NCBI GenBank assembly: GCA_964632795.1
Contig: CAZWEZ010000025.1
Location: 1-41,615 of the forward strand
Length of the DNA stretch: 41,615 bases
Direction: 5' to 3'
Source: CAZWEZ01 sp964632795
GTDB lineage: Bacteria; Pseudomonadota; Alphaproteobacteria; Rhodospirillales; 2-02-FULL-58-16
Shown here: piece after piece, positions 7,829 to 14,432 of the stretch
Numbering within the stretch: the stretch's first letter is position 1
Layout of the letters: each line of letters starts with the position of its first letter
The notes under the pieces: generated by a model
What the model was told of the DNA's origin: nothing
The model's database searches: none
The model's input: only the letters and a program-made list of their open reading frames with translations
Made by a program: the position numbers and the translations under genes

Positions 7829-8080
7829 CTAGGAACTGACGTTGATGGAACCGATCGAGGTGTTGTCGGAGACGTCGCCGCCGGCGGCGCCGATCGCCCC
7901 GGCTCCGGCCCCGGCATCGCCGCCGACCCCGACCCCGGTGCCGATGGGATCGACGTTCCACACCCTGGCCGTTCCGACTCCGCTGCCGCCCCCGCCATGG
8001 GCGCTGGCGCCCGCGTAGGCGCTACCGGAGGCGTCGCCGCCGGACTTGCCGCTCTGGTTGACACCAGTATCGTCACTCAT
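7829..8080 (-). CDS. Small Gly/Ser-rich protein, putative modified-peptide precursor (copy nearest the ATP-grasp gene)
   Basis: The 83-residue protein has three parts. The N-terminus MSDDTGVNQSGKSGGDASGS is shared with its two neighbours, the middle is a variable Gly/Ala-rich stretch, and the C-terminus GGDVSDNTSIGSINVSS is identical in all three. This copy has the most divergent middle (ARVWNVDPIG in place of a repetitive GYGSGSASGW segment). It has no Cys, no signal peptide and no membrane segment. A good AAGGAG site lies 9 nt before the ATG. The invariant tail is rich in Ser/Thr/Asp, the residue types joined by graspetide synthetases, so it is a candidate core (inference). A structural or matrix role for a Gly-rich protein is the alternative. 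Confidence 0.75.
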   Translation of the reverse strand: MSDDTGVNQSGKSGGDASGSAYAGASAHGGGGSGVGTARVWNVDPIGTGVGVGGDAGAGAGAIGAAGGDVSDNTSIGSINVSS

Positions 8081-8117
8081 GGTTCGATACTCCTTGGCTT
8101 TGGGTTGCGTCGCTTCA

Positions 8118-8148
8118 GGCCGCCGGCCTCCTCGGGAGGCCGGCGGCC
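8118..8148 (-). other. Perfect GC-rich hairpin between small-protein genes
   Basis: The stem GGCCGCCGGCCTCC (8118-8131) pairs perfectly with 8135-8148 around a 3-nt loop. There is no T-tract. Similar hairpins lie in each gap of this cluster, so it may set relative transcript levels or block RNA decay. Confidence 0.55.
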
Positions 8149-8168
8149 CGAAACTCGGTCAACCCGAA

Positions 8169-8429
8169 TTAAGAGCTGACGTTGATGGAACCGATCGAGG
8201 TGTTGTCGGAGACGTCGCCGCCCGCGGCGCCGATCGCGCCCGCTCCTGCGCCGGCGTCGCCGCCGACCCCGACCCCGGTCCCCGAGGCGAAGGTACTGCC
8301 CCAACCGGACGCGCTGCCGCTGCCGTAGCCGCTGCCATGGCCGCCGCCGGCCCCCGCCGAAGCGCGGGCCGAACCGGAGGCGTCGCCGCCGGACTTGCCG
8401 CTTTGGTTGACACCAGTATCGTCAGTCAT
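8169..8429 (-). CDS. Small Gly/Ser-rich protein, putative modified-peptide precursor (middle copy)
   Basis: The 86-residue paralogue has the same N-terminal block (VNQSGKSGGDASGS) and the same C-terminal block (GGDVSDNTSIGSINVSS). Its middle is GHGSGYGSGSASGWGSTFAS, containing His, Tyr, Trp and Phe in a Gly/Ser background. An AGGAG site lies 9 nt before the ATG. The last third is nearly identical in DNA to the copy at 7829, showing recent duplication or conversion, or tight selection. The protein is acidic at the N-terminus and has only one Lys. Its function is not recognised; precursor status is inferred from the tandem arrangement and the downstream ATP-grasp gene. Confidence 0.75.
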   Translation of the reverse strand: MTDDTGVNQSGKSGGDASGSARASAGAGGGHGSGYGSGSASGWGSTFASGTGVGVGGDAGAGAGAIGAAGGDVSDNTSIGSINVSS

Positions 8430-8460
8430 CGTGAGTTTCTCCTACAATCGAGTGAAATGC

Positions 8461-8500
8461 GGAGAGCCGCCTCATCACCCGGTGGGGCGGGCGGCGCTCC
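8461..8500 (-). other. Imperfect hairpin between small-protein genes
   Basis: GGAGAGCCGCC (8461-8471) pairs with 8490-8500 with one mismatch and an 18-nt loop, in the gap between the first and second small-protein genes. It is equivalent in position to the hairpins at 8118 and 7765. Confidence 0.4.
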
Positions 8501-8519
8501 CGTGACACGGCACTCCCGG

Positions 8520-8780
8520 TTACGAGCTGACGTTGATCGAGCCGATCGAGGTGTTGTCGGAGACGTCGCCGCCGGCGGCGCCGACCGCGCCCGCTCCGGC
8601 CCCGGCGTCGCCGCCGACACCCGTGCCGGTCCCCGAGGCGAAGGTGCCGCCCCAACCGGACGCGCTGCCGCTGCCATAGCCGCTGCCATGGCCGCCGCTG
8701 GCCCCGGAGTACGCGCTGGCGCTACCGGAGGCGTCGCCGCCGGACTTGCCGCTCTGGTTCACACTAGTATCCTCAGTCAT
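8520..8780 (-). CDS. Small Gly/Ser-rich protein, putative modified-peptide precursor (first copy in the operon)
   Basis: The 86-residue protein is the first gene of the minus-strand cluster. It differs from the middle copy by few residues: an MTEDTSVNQSGKSGG start, a GHGSGYGSGSASGWGGTFAS middle and the same GGDVSDNTSIGSINVSS end. GGGAG lies 9 nt before the ATG. The constant N- and C-termini with a changing middle fit a substrate recognised at conserved ends. No leader motif of known graspetides (for example PFxxR) is visible, and no double-Gly transporter leader or ABC exporter is near. If it is a RiPP precursor the class would be new. Confidence 0.75.
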   Translation of the reverse strand: MTEDTSVNQSGKSGGDASGSASAYSGASGGHGSGYGSGSASGWGGTFASGTGTGVGGDAGAGAGAVGAAGGDVSDNTSIGSINVSS

Positions 8781-8808
8781 GATGGTTTCTCCCTCTGTGT
8801 CGTATCAA

Positions 8809-8833
8809 GGGCGGCCGGTATGCCGGACCGCCC
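8809..8833 (-). other. Leader hairpin of the small-protein operon
   Basis: GGGCGGCCGG (8809-8818) pairs with CCGGACCGCCC (8823-8833) with one bulged base and a TATG loop. It lies 28 nt upstream of the first start codon, in the presumed 5' UTR. Confidence 0.45.
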
Positions 8834-8859
8834 GGCCAATACAGTCAAGACAAGAAGCA

Positions 8860-8875
8860 CTCAATATGTGTGCCA
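8860..8875 (-). promoter_or_regulatory. Possible sigma54-type promoter
   Basis: On the minus strand the sequence TGGCAC-N5-TTGAG has the -24 element of a sigma54 promoter at correct spacing. The -12 element is TTGA instead of TTGC, which breaks its most conserved base. It would place transcription about 65-70 nt before the first small-protein gene. Weak evidence. Confidence 0.25.
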
Positions 8876-8935
8876 TTCCCCGGGGGGGGTACAAGATTCC
8901 TGTGGAAAATACCGCATCCCCTTGAAATAAAATTA

Positions 8936-8961
8936 GTATTTCCCCGCCATTCGGGAAATAC
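8936..8961. promoter_or_regulatory. Operator-like inverted repeat
   Basis: GTATTTCCC (8936-8944) and GGGAAATAC (8953-8961) form a perfect 9-8-9 inverted repeat in the divergent region. It could be an operator for a dimeric regulator or a DNA hairpin; no regulator gene is adjacent. Confidence 0.35.
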
Positions 8962-9132
8962 AGGACCCCTGGAAGGGGATCGGTTTCCACGACCGGAGCG
9001 AATTATCCAGGAATGCTGGATTTCCATGCACAATGCTGGACAACCGGCGGCCGGCGGCTTGACGGCGGCCGCCGGGTGGGCGACTCTGCCGCTGTGCCCC
9101 CGAACAACCCGGGCGCACTTCGGGAGATCGGC

Positions 9133-9930
9133 ATGCAGCCGCTGGAAGCGTTCCCCGTCGAGGCCCGCCGCCGGATCCGGGGCGTGTTGTGCGACATCGA
9201 CGATACCCTGACCACCGACGGGCGGTTGACGGCCGAGGCCTACGGGGCCCTGGAGGCGCTGCACGAGGCCGGGTTCCTGGTCACCCCCATCACCGGGCGT
9301 CCGGCCGGGTGGTGCGACCACATCGCCCGTATGTGGCCGGTGGACGGGGTGGTCGGCGAGAACGGGGCGTTCTACTTCCGCTACCGGCGCCGGGCGCGGC
9401 GGATGGACAAGCGCTTCCTGAGCGGACCCGAGGAGCGCACCAACGACCGCCGCCGGCTCGAGGCGCTGCGCGACGAGGTCCTGAGCCGGGTGCCGGGGAC
9501 GGCGGTGGCTTCGGACCAGCAGTACCGGGAGACCGACCTGGCCATCGATTATTGCGAGGACGTGGAGCCGCTGCCGATGGCGGAGGTCGAGCGGATCGTC
9601 GACATCGTGACCCGGGCCGGGGCCACCGCCAAGATCAGCTCGATCCACGTTAACTGCTGGTTCGGGAGCTACGACAAGCTGTCGATGAGCCGCCTGCTGC
9701 TGGGCGAATGCTTCGATGTCGACCTGGAGGAGCAGCGCCAGCGTTTCGTGTTCGCCGGCGATTCCCCCAACGACGCGCCGATGTTCGCCTACTTCCCCAA
9801 CGCGGTGGGGGTCGCCAACGTCGTCGATTTCGCCAGCCGGATGTCCGACACCCCGGCCTACGTGACCCGGGCCCGGGGCGGCGCCGGTTTCGCCGAGCTG
9901 GCCGCCGCCCTGATCGCGGCGCGAAACTAA
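9133..9930 (+). CDS. HAD-superfamily (type IIB) hydrolase, probable sugar- or polyol-phosphate phosphatase
   Basis: The 265-residue protein has HAD motif I GVLCDIDDTLTTDGRL (nucleophile D21, acid/base D23), motif II VTPITGRPAG, a GENGAFYF stretch typical of Cof-type and sucrose- or mannosyl-phosphoglycerate phosphatases, and motif IV FAGDSPNDAPMF. The cap lies between motifs II and III (C2 type). Substrates in this group are phosphorylated sugars; the exact one cannot be read from sequence. The ATG at 9133 was chosen because GGGAG precedes it by 7 nt, although the frame is open further upstream. The phnE remnant follows 27 bp later, so the pair may once have belonged to a phosphonate locus (weak inference). 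Confidence 0.8.
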   Translation: MQPLEAFPVEARRRIRGVLCDIDDTLTTDGRLTAEAYGALEALHEAGFLVTPITGRPAGWCDHIARMWPVDGVVGENGAFYFRYRRRARRMDKRFLSGPEERTNDRRRLEALRDEVLSRVPGTAVASDQQYRETDLAIDYCEDVEPLPMAEVERIVDIVTRAGATAKISSIHVNCWFGSYDKLSMSRLLLGECFDVDLEEQRQRFVFAGDSPNDAPMFAYFPNAVGVANVVDFASRMSDTPAYVTRARGGAGFAELAAALIAARN

Positions 9931-9957
9931 TGCCGTCATTGATTCGCGCCACCGCAA

Positions 9958-10287
9958 ATGCAACAAATGAGGTGGTCCTGGAAAATCGACCAGGGGGCGG
10001 TGGAGGCGATCGAGGCCACCGGCGCCTCGCGCCTGCAGGTGCTGTGGATCGGCATCCTGCCCCAGGTTCTGCCGGTGATCTACGGTACCACCATCTATCG
10101 CTGGGACATCAACATCCGCGAATCCACGGTGCTCGGCTTCGTCGGCGCCGGGGGCATCGGCATCCAGCTCTACGCCTCGATCAACCTGTTCGCCTGGCAG
10201 GAGGTGTCGCTGATGCTGCTGGCGGTGTTCGCCGTCGTGGTGTTCAGCGAGTTCGTCTCGGCCGCCGTCCGCCAGCGGATCACCTGA
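9958..10287 (+). pseudogene. phnE: C-terminal remnant of phosphonate ABC transporter permease PhnE
   Basis: The frame encodes about 97 residues that match the end of PhnE-type inner-membrane permeases: the EAIEATGASRLQVLW...LPQVLP coupling loop, then YRWDINIRESTVLGFVGAGG and two membrane spans ending in SEFVSAAVRQRIT. Full PhnE proteins are about 260-290 residues with the coupling loop past the middle, so roughly two thirds is missing. No N-terminal part, PhnC ATPase or PhnD binding protein is near. The ATG at 9958 has no ribosome site. It is a decaying fragment, possibly a deletion scar or from a lost transferred locus. The remaining sequence has no stop codons or obvious substitutions in the conserved loop, so the loss looks recent. 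Confidence 0.8.
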
Positions 10288-10559
10288 GCCCCTTGCCTCG
10301 AATAGGTACTGGAAACGCATCATTTTTTTATTATTCTTGCGACTCGGTTAGTTGTAACGTTAGCTATTGCTCGGTTCGTGTCCGAGGGATGGAAAACATG
10401 AGAACGGCGGGGGGCCTGATGGCGATTTCCATCGAGGCCCGCGCCGGCATTGCGATTTTAAATCCCGGAGCGTATGAATTCGTCCTGATGACCGGGGATG
10501 TTCCCCCTTCACATGAACGCCGGCTCCAGCGCGGTTGAAGAAAACAGGATCCAGATACG
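10288..10559. other. Intergenic region before the PAS gene
   Basis: No gene is supported. There is a T-run (about 10324-10330) in an AT-rich patch, which may terminate transcription from the left or serve as promoter, and an imperfect hairpin near 10418-10444 (GGCCTGATGG / CCATCGAGGCC). No clear -35/-10 pair was recognised. Confidence 0.4.
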
Positions 10560-11012
10560 ATGGCAGAATCGCCGACCGGGATGGAACGCAGGATGGTCCA
10601 CCGCCTGCTGGTTCACTGGCGGAATTCCCAGCAGGAAGAGAAAATCCCATCCCTCGACGACATTTTCCGCCAGGACCTGGACGACATCGTGCCGTTGACC
10701 TATGTCCTCAAGGTCCCCGACGGCGGCGGCGAACCCGAATACGAACGGATCGGCGATTCCTTCTCCGGCGAGCTGTCCGAAGACCTCGTCGGCCGGCCGG
10801 TTTCGCAGACCCCGGAGGGAACCCTGCTTTCACAGGCGGTCCGCTACTACGACGAGGTTCTGGGCAGGAAGGTGCCCATAACCCTGGGCGGCGAGTTCAC
10901 CCATGCCCGCGGCGACACCATCCTGTATCGGAGCATCATCCTTCCCGTGAGGGGAGGAGGCGGCACCGTCGACCGTCTTCTGGGCGCCGCCAACTGCAAG
11001 GTGAAGGAATAA
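10560..11012 (+). CDS. PAS-domain protein (PAS_5 type)
   Basis: The 150-residue cytoplasmic protein resembles the single-domain PAS_5 proteins common in Rhodospirillales. It has an N-terminal helix HRLLVHWRNSQQ, IPSLDDIFRQDLDDIVPLTY, a YERIGDSFSGEL core, and the typical end DTILYRSIILPV followed by DRLLGAANCKV. These proteins carry no output domain and are thought to sense or bind small ligands; no function is proven. It is followed after 1 bp by a small membrane protein gene, so the two form an operon. The ATG is preceded by a weak AGGAT site. Confidence 0.8.
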   Translation: MAESPTGMERRMVHRLLVHWRNSQQEEKIPSLDDIFRQDLDDIVPLTYVLKVPDGGGEPEYERIGDSFSGELSEDLVGRPVSQTPEGTLLSQAVRYYDEVLGRKVPITLGGEFTHARGDTILYRSIILPVRGGGGTVDRLLGAANCKVKE

Positions 11013-11013
11013 A

Positions 11014-11427
11014 ATGGCCGGCACTATCACGTTCGAGGTTTACGCCTACAAGAGCGGCAACTGGAACATAGACTCGGTCTATGACGACAAGGCCCAGGCC
11101 CTGCACGAGGCCCACCTGCTCCTCGAAAGCCGACACCTGACGGGCGTCAAGGTGATCCAGGAGAAACACGACGTGGAATCCGGCAAGACCTTATCGATGG
11201 TCATCTTCAACGAGGTGAAGCACGTCGACAAACCGAGAACCACGCCCTCGGTCAAGATGAAGAAGAAGCCCGAAGCCGACCGCACGGCCCGCACGGAAAG
11301 CGTGGTCAAGAAAAAAAAGGGACCGTCCGACCCTATCCATTCGTTCATCAAGCTGGTGTTGATCCTCGGCGGCATTTGCCTCGGGCTGATCGCCCTGGTC
11401 GCCTTCTACGTAACGACCTTCGGCTGA
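11014..11427 (+). CDS. Small protein with a C-terminal membrane anchor
   Basis: The 137-residue protein has an N-terminal soluble domain (about 1-70, ITFEVYAYKSGNWNIDSVYD, then a helix ALHEAHLLLESRHLTGVKV). A Lys-rich linker (about 70-108) follows, then one membrane helix near the end (IKLVLILGGICLGLIALVAF, about 112-131). It is probably a tail-anchored inner-membrane protein with the domain in the cytoplasm. I do not recognise the family beyond its resemblance to hypothetical proteins of Rhodospirillales. It starts 1 bp after the PAS gene and likely shares its transcript, so it may be a partner. Confidence 0.7.
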   Translation: MAGTITFEVYAYKSGNWNIDSVYDDKAQALHEAHLLLESRHLTGVKVIQEKHDVESGKTLSMVIFNEVKHVDKPRTTPSVKMKKKPEADRTARTESVVKKKKGPSDPIHSFIKLVLILGGICLGLIALVAFYVTTFG

Positions 11428-11434
11428 CCTTCCG

Positions 11435-11989
11435 TCAATCGCCGACCCTGCTCAGGGTGCCCGTGATCAGCTTGAGGTGTTGGCCGTCGCGGACCCGCGA
11501 AAACCTCAGCTCGAGACCGGTTTCGGTCAGGGTGCGGTCGTAGACCTGCATCTCGTAACCCCCGGAGTCGGTGATCTGCATGGCGTACACGCTCAACGTA
11601 TCGCCGGCGATCCGCGCCCACACGTAGGGCTCGCCCTTGAGGGGGTCGAGCGGCACCCGGCCGCCGAACATGTTGGACTTCATGGCCGCTCCATAGATGT
11701 TGTCGCGGCCGCTGGGATGGAAGCTGATCGAATAGGCCTTGCGCTTGGCGGTGCCGTCGGTCCGGCGGGTGATCGTCGTCCAGTCGATGGTGAATCCTTT
11801 ACCCTCGGGCCGGATGGCGACGGAGAGATCGCGCTCCGAGAGGCCCTCTTGGGACGACGAGATGGTGCGTCCCACGTACTCGCCGTAGAAGGCGTCGAGC
11901 CCGGCGGCGCCGGCCCACGCCCGGTCGCCTCCCGAGGCCCAGACCAAGGCCGCCGCGACCAGGGAGAGGAGAAATGTCTTCTTCATCAT
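11435..11989 (-). CDS. Exported protein of unknown function
   Basis: The 184-residue protein starts MMKKTFLLSLVAAALVWASG, a clear Sec signal, with cleavage likely after RAWA. The mature part is rich in beta-strand patterns (FTIDWTTITRR, KAYSISFHPSGRDN, YVWARIAGDTLSVYAMQI, LELRFSRVRDG) and resembles periplasmic lipocalin-like or heparinase-like small barrels, but no family is assigned. No cysteine is seen in the mature part. It is convergent with the small membrane protein, with a 7-bp gap. Either of the first two Met codons could be the start. Confidence 0.65.
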   Translation of the reverse strand: MMKKTFLLSLVAAALVWASGGDRAWAGAAGLDAFYGEYVGRTISSSQEGLSERDLSVAIRPEGKGFTIDWTTITRRTDGTAKRKAYSISFHPSGRDNIYGAAMKSNMFGGRVPLDPLKGEPYVWARIAGDTLSVYAMQITDSGGYEMQVYDRTLTETGLELRFSRVRDGQHLKLITGTLSRVGD

Positions 11990-12136
11990 TGCGCACCCAT
12001 CGAGCCCGAGCGGGCTTCGTCAATATCCGTCACCTTAAGCAAAGGTAGTCACTGGAGGCGAAAGACTCAATATGCGAACGGCGGCGGCGTCACGTTTCCT
12101 CGATCATATTGTCGTGTCTGTGGAAGGCACAGGGTA

Positions 12137-12352
12137 TCAATGGAGCGGCGTGCCCTCCGGCGGGGCGGTCGAGAACATGGTGTCCATCACCAGGATGATC
12201 CGTTTCCACATCCGATAGGCGTTCATGTCGCCCTGTCCGAGGAACCAGGCGGCGCGGATTTCGGCGACCACCATCGCGTCGCGGCCGTGGCGGCGGAACA
12301 GCCGATCGGCGGAACGGTAGATGATGGCGCCGGTGGCGACCTGATCGCTCAT
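12137..12352 (-). CDS. Small conserved protein (DUF6961-like)
   Basis: The 71-residue protein contains DRLFRRHGRDAMVVAEIRAA, then GDMNAYRMWKRIILVMDTMF. The pattern of a His-Gly helix, an Ala-rich helix, Gly-Asp and a W..I helix matches small alphaproteobacterial proteins grouped as DUF6961, as far as I can recall. No function is known. No strong ribosome site is seen before the ATG, and it stands alone between two exported-protein genes on the same strand. Confidence 0.55.
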   Translation of the reverse strand: MSDQVATGAIIYRSADRLFRRHGRDAMVVAEIRAAWFLGQGDMNAYRMWKRIILVMDTMFSTAPPEGTPLH

Positions 12353-12396
12353 CGGGCGAGCATAGGAAGCAACGGTAAACGCCCGGTTAATACCAA

Positions 12397-12422
12397 GAAC
12401 CGGCGCCCAAGGGCGCCGGTTC
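12397..12422 (-). terminator. Hairpin terminator downstream of the lipoprotein gene
   Basis: GAACCGGCGCCC pairs perfectly with GGGCGCCGGTTC around an AA loop. Read on the minus strand it follows the stop codon of the 12449-13612 gene by 27 nt and is followed by TTGGTATTAA. It is a strong stem with a moderate T-rich tail. Confidence 0.6.
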
Positions 12423-12448
12423 CGGTAGCTGCGTATGGGCGCCGATGC

Positions 12449-13612
12449 TCAGCGCAGATACAGGTGGACCTCGTTGCCCTGGGCCGCCTCGCTGGTCTTG
12501 CCGGAGACGGCGACCCGCCCGGGGGGCAGCCCCATCTCGATCAACGACCGCAGGACGTCCTCGGCGAAGCGCCGCGACTTGTTGGAGTTCAGGGCCACCC
12601 TGGCCGGTCCGCCGCTGGCCGGGGCCACCGCCACCAGATCGAAGACGGCGTCGGGGCGGCGTTCCAGGGCCCGGCTGACGGCGCTATAGAGGGCCTGCTG
12701 GTAGGGGACGTTGGGGCGGTCGAAGCGGATCACCACCAGCGGCCGCCGGCCGCGGGTGTCGGCGGCCCTGACCCCTCGGTCGCCGATCGGACCGGCAACC
12801 GAGGCCATCGCCCGGTTGATCAGGCTGGCGCCGTAGATCTCGCCGCTCTTGACACCCCTGGAGAGCAACAGCAGGTTGGAGCGCTCGGTGGCCACGTAGT
12901 TGATCTGGCGGCGCATGTCGTCGGTGATTTCCTTGAGCAGGCGCTCGATGAGGACGACGGTGCGGTTGACCTCGTCCTCGAGGATGGCCAGTTGCCTGTG
13001 GTCCTGGTCCACGGCGCCCGACACGCCGAAGGCGGCGCGGGTCGATTCGGCGAGGAACGCCGACATCGTCGAATCGGCGGTCACCGCGGTGGCCAGCTTG
13101 TTCATCGAGCCGGTGGAGGCGCTGACACGCTCGAGGTCGGCCTGGGCGCTGTTGAACTGCTGGACCAGGATCGGGTTGCCCGGCGTGGTGCCGACCTGGA
13201 GGCGGGCGTTCACCGCGGCGACGGTGCCGTGGTAGCGCTGGGTGTCCTGGACCATCCTGGCGCGCAATTCCTGGAGCAACCGGTTGTGCTGGGATATGGC
13301 GCCCTGCAGCCGGCCGAGTTCGCCCCTCAACTCGACCACCTTCTTGCCGACGAAAGTTCCGGTCGCGGTGCCCGGCGTGATCCCCGGCGGCTGGAAGTCG
13401 GTGGTGCCGAGAACCGGCGGTACGGCCTGCGGAGCGGTGCCCGGCAGTACCGGTTGCGGAGCCTGGGCGACGGGCGGCGCGGCCTGCTGCTCGTCGGCGC
13501 CGGTCGGATCCCCGCCGTCCAGCGACGGCCACAGGGAATCATCCATGAAGGTGCAGGCGGGCAGTACCAGCACCGCACCCAACAACAACGTACGAACCCT
13601 CGAAATAACCAT
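12449..13612 (-). CDS. Outer-membrane lipoprotein with coiled-coil and OmpA-like C-terminal domain
   Basis: The protein has 387 residues from the ATG at 13612. MVISRVRTLLLGAVLVLPAC is a lipoprotein signal with the LPAC lipobox, giving a lipidated Cys20. A Pro/Ala-rich linker follows (about 30-85), then a long helical region with coiled-coil character (about 90-230). The C-terminal 110 residues (PLVVIRFDRPNVPYQQ ... RRFAEDVLRSLIEMGLPPGRVAV) have the beta-alpha-beta spacing of OmpA-like domains. The usual peptidoglycan-binding Asp is not obvious, so it may not bind the wall as OmpA does. A longer N-terminal reading from 13666 lacks the signal at its start and is less likely. Function unknown; probably envelope structure. 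Confidence 0.75.
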   Translation of the reverse strand: MVISRVRTLLLGAVLVLPACTFMDDSLWPSLDGGDPTGADEQQAAPPVAQAPQPVLPGTAPQAVPPVLGTTDFQPPGITPGTATGTFVGKKVVELRGELGRLQGAISQHNRLLQELRARMVQDTQRYHGTVAAVNARLQVGTTPGNPILVQQFNSAQADLERVSASTGSMNKLATAVTADSTMSAFLAESTRAAFGVSGAVDQDHRQLAILEDEVNRTVVLIERLLKEITDDMRRQINYVATERSNLLLLSRGVKSGEIYGASLINRAMASVAGPIGDRGVRAADTRGRRPLVVIRFDRPNVPYQQALYSAVSRALERRPDAVFDLVAVAPASGGPARVALNSNKSRRFAEDVLRSLIEMGLPPGRVAVSGKTSEAAQGNEVHLYLR

Positions 13613-13874
13613 TTGGCTACTTAGCCTTTTAAAAGCCGAATCAAGCGCGGTCAAAACCATGATCACTATTGTCGAAGAGTGGGAATAGCCCCCTCCCCAT
13701 TATGGTTTTCGAGATATTAATCAATGGCCATAGGCGCGACAAGGTAAGATTTCAACAACCCATTCCGGGGAGGCGGGAGGCTCAGGACGATCTTGCCTTC
13801 GTAGCGGCCGTGAAGTAGTGTCGCCTCCCTTCCTCGCCGCCCCAGAGGGCGGCGGTCGCGAAACGACGGCGCGG

Positions 13875-13951
13875 GCGCCCGTAGCTCAATTGGATAGAGC
13901 GTCTGACTACGGATCAGGAGGTTGAGGGTTCGAGTCCTTCCGGGCGCGCCA
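13875..13951 (+). tRNA. tRNA-Arg (anticodon ACG)
   Basis: The acceptor GCGCCCG pairs with CGGGCGC, followed by discriminator G and an encoded CCA (77 nt including CCA). The D arm is TAGCTCAATTGGATAGAGC. The anticodon loop CTACGGA gives ACG, which after deamination to inosine reads CGU, CGC and CGA. The T arm carries GGTTCGAGTCC. A T-run follows at 13954-13961 and can serve as terminator. A GC hairpin lies at 13839-13858 upstream. Confidence 0.97.
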
Positions 13952-14069
13952 AATTTTTTTTGTTCTTCGCCGAATTCCGTGGTGGGCCGGGCGCCGGTGG
14001 ACGGGGATCGAATCCAGGTGATTCGATGAAACCTCGAGAAAGCGACCAGGCCAGGGGAACTTAATCCTG

Positions 14070-14432
14070 ATGCGTCTTCATTCGTCATCGCTTGTTCCCT
14101 TCCTGGCGGCGGGGGCGGTGGCCGTCCTTGCCGCCGGCCAGGCGACGGCCGGCAAGTACGGGGCCAGCCGGCAGCCCTACTGGCGGGTCGGGACCCTGGA
14201 CCGCAACCTGTCGGCGGCCTGCCGGCGCGGCGAGTTCAACCAGCTTCTGCCGATGCGCTCGACCATCGGCTATTCCGGAGAGGCCGGCCAGGGCGTCACC
14301 GGCATCGCCAAGCTGGGCTGGAACCTGCGCGACCCCAAGGGGCGGGCGCTGCCCGGGATGACCTACCACTTCTACAATGACGGCTATTCCAACTGCCGGG
14401 TCTACATCGCCGGCCGCCGGCTGACCCGCTGA
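14070..14432 (+). CDS. Small exported protein of unknown function
   Basis: The 120-residue protein has an N-terminal signal peptide (SLVPFLAAGAVAVLAAGQAT, cleavage after ATA or TAG). The mature part of about 92 residues has two Cys (in LSAACRRG and YSNCRVYIAG) that could form a disulfide in the periplasm. I do not recognise the family. Its stop codon abuts the stop of the convergent TPR gene with no gap. No clear ribosome site precedes the ATG. Confidence 0.6.
   Translation: MRLHSSSLVPFLAAGAVAVLAAGQATAGKYGASRQPYWRVGTLDRNLSAACRRGEFNQLLPMRSTIGYSGEAGQGVTGIAKLGWNLRDPKGRALPGMTYHFYNDGYSNCRVYIAGRRLTR

Larger units (their letters stand above)
8781..9132. other. 352-bp divergent intergenic region upstream of the small-protein operon and the HAD gene
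   Basis: No gene is seen. The region holds a leader hairpin (8809-8833), a possible sigma54-like promoter for the minus strand (8860-8875), an inverted repeat GTATTTCCC/GGGAAATAC (8936-8961) and a GC-rich palindromic stretch near 9040-9080 (GGCGGCCGG / GGCGGCCGCC). It is more AT-rich near 8920-8960 than the surrounding genes, as expected for a promoter region. Confidence 0.5.

Noticed and set aside
6768..7961. Longer N-terminus for the ATP-grasp protein (start at 7961)
   Set aside because: The extra 70 residues are antisense-type Arg/Gly repeats overlapping the 7829-8080 small gene; the family start is MSPKIALFASHHN at 7751.
7829..8780. Toxin-antitoxin or phage structural reading of the three small genes
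   Set aside because: No partner toxin, DNA-binding motif or phage gene is near. Tandem paralogy with constant ends and an ATP-grasp neighbour fits a modified-peptide locus better.
11477..13624. Long plus-strand frame of 715 codons
   Set aside because: It is antisense to the exported protein, the small DUF6961-like gene and the lipoprotein, all of which have signal peptides or family motifs; the frame itself has none.
13717..14088. Minus-strand frame of 123 codons containing GRTRTLNLLIRSQTLYPI
   Set aside because: It runs antisense through tRNA-Arg. This peptide is a well-known false translation of tRNA genes.
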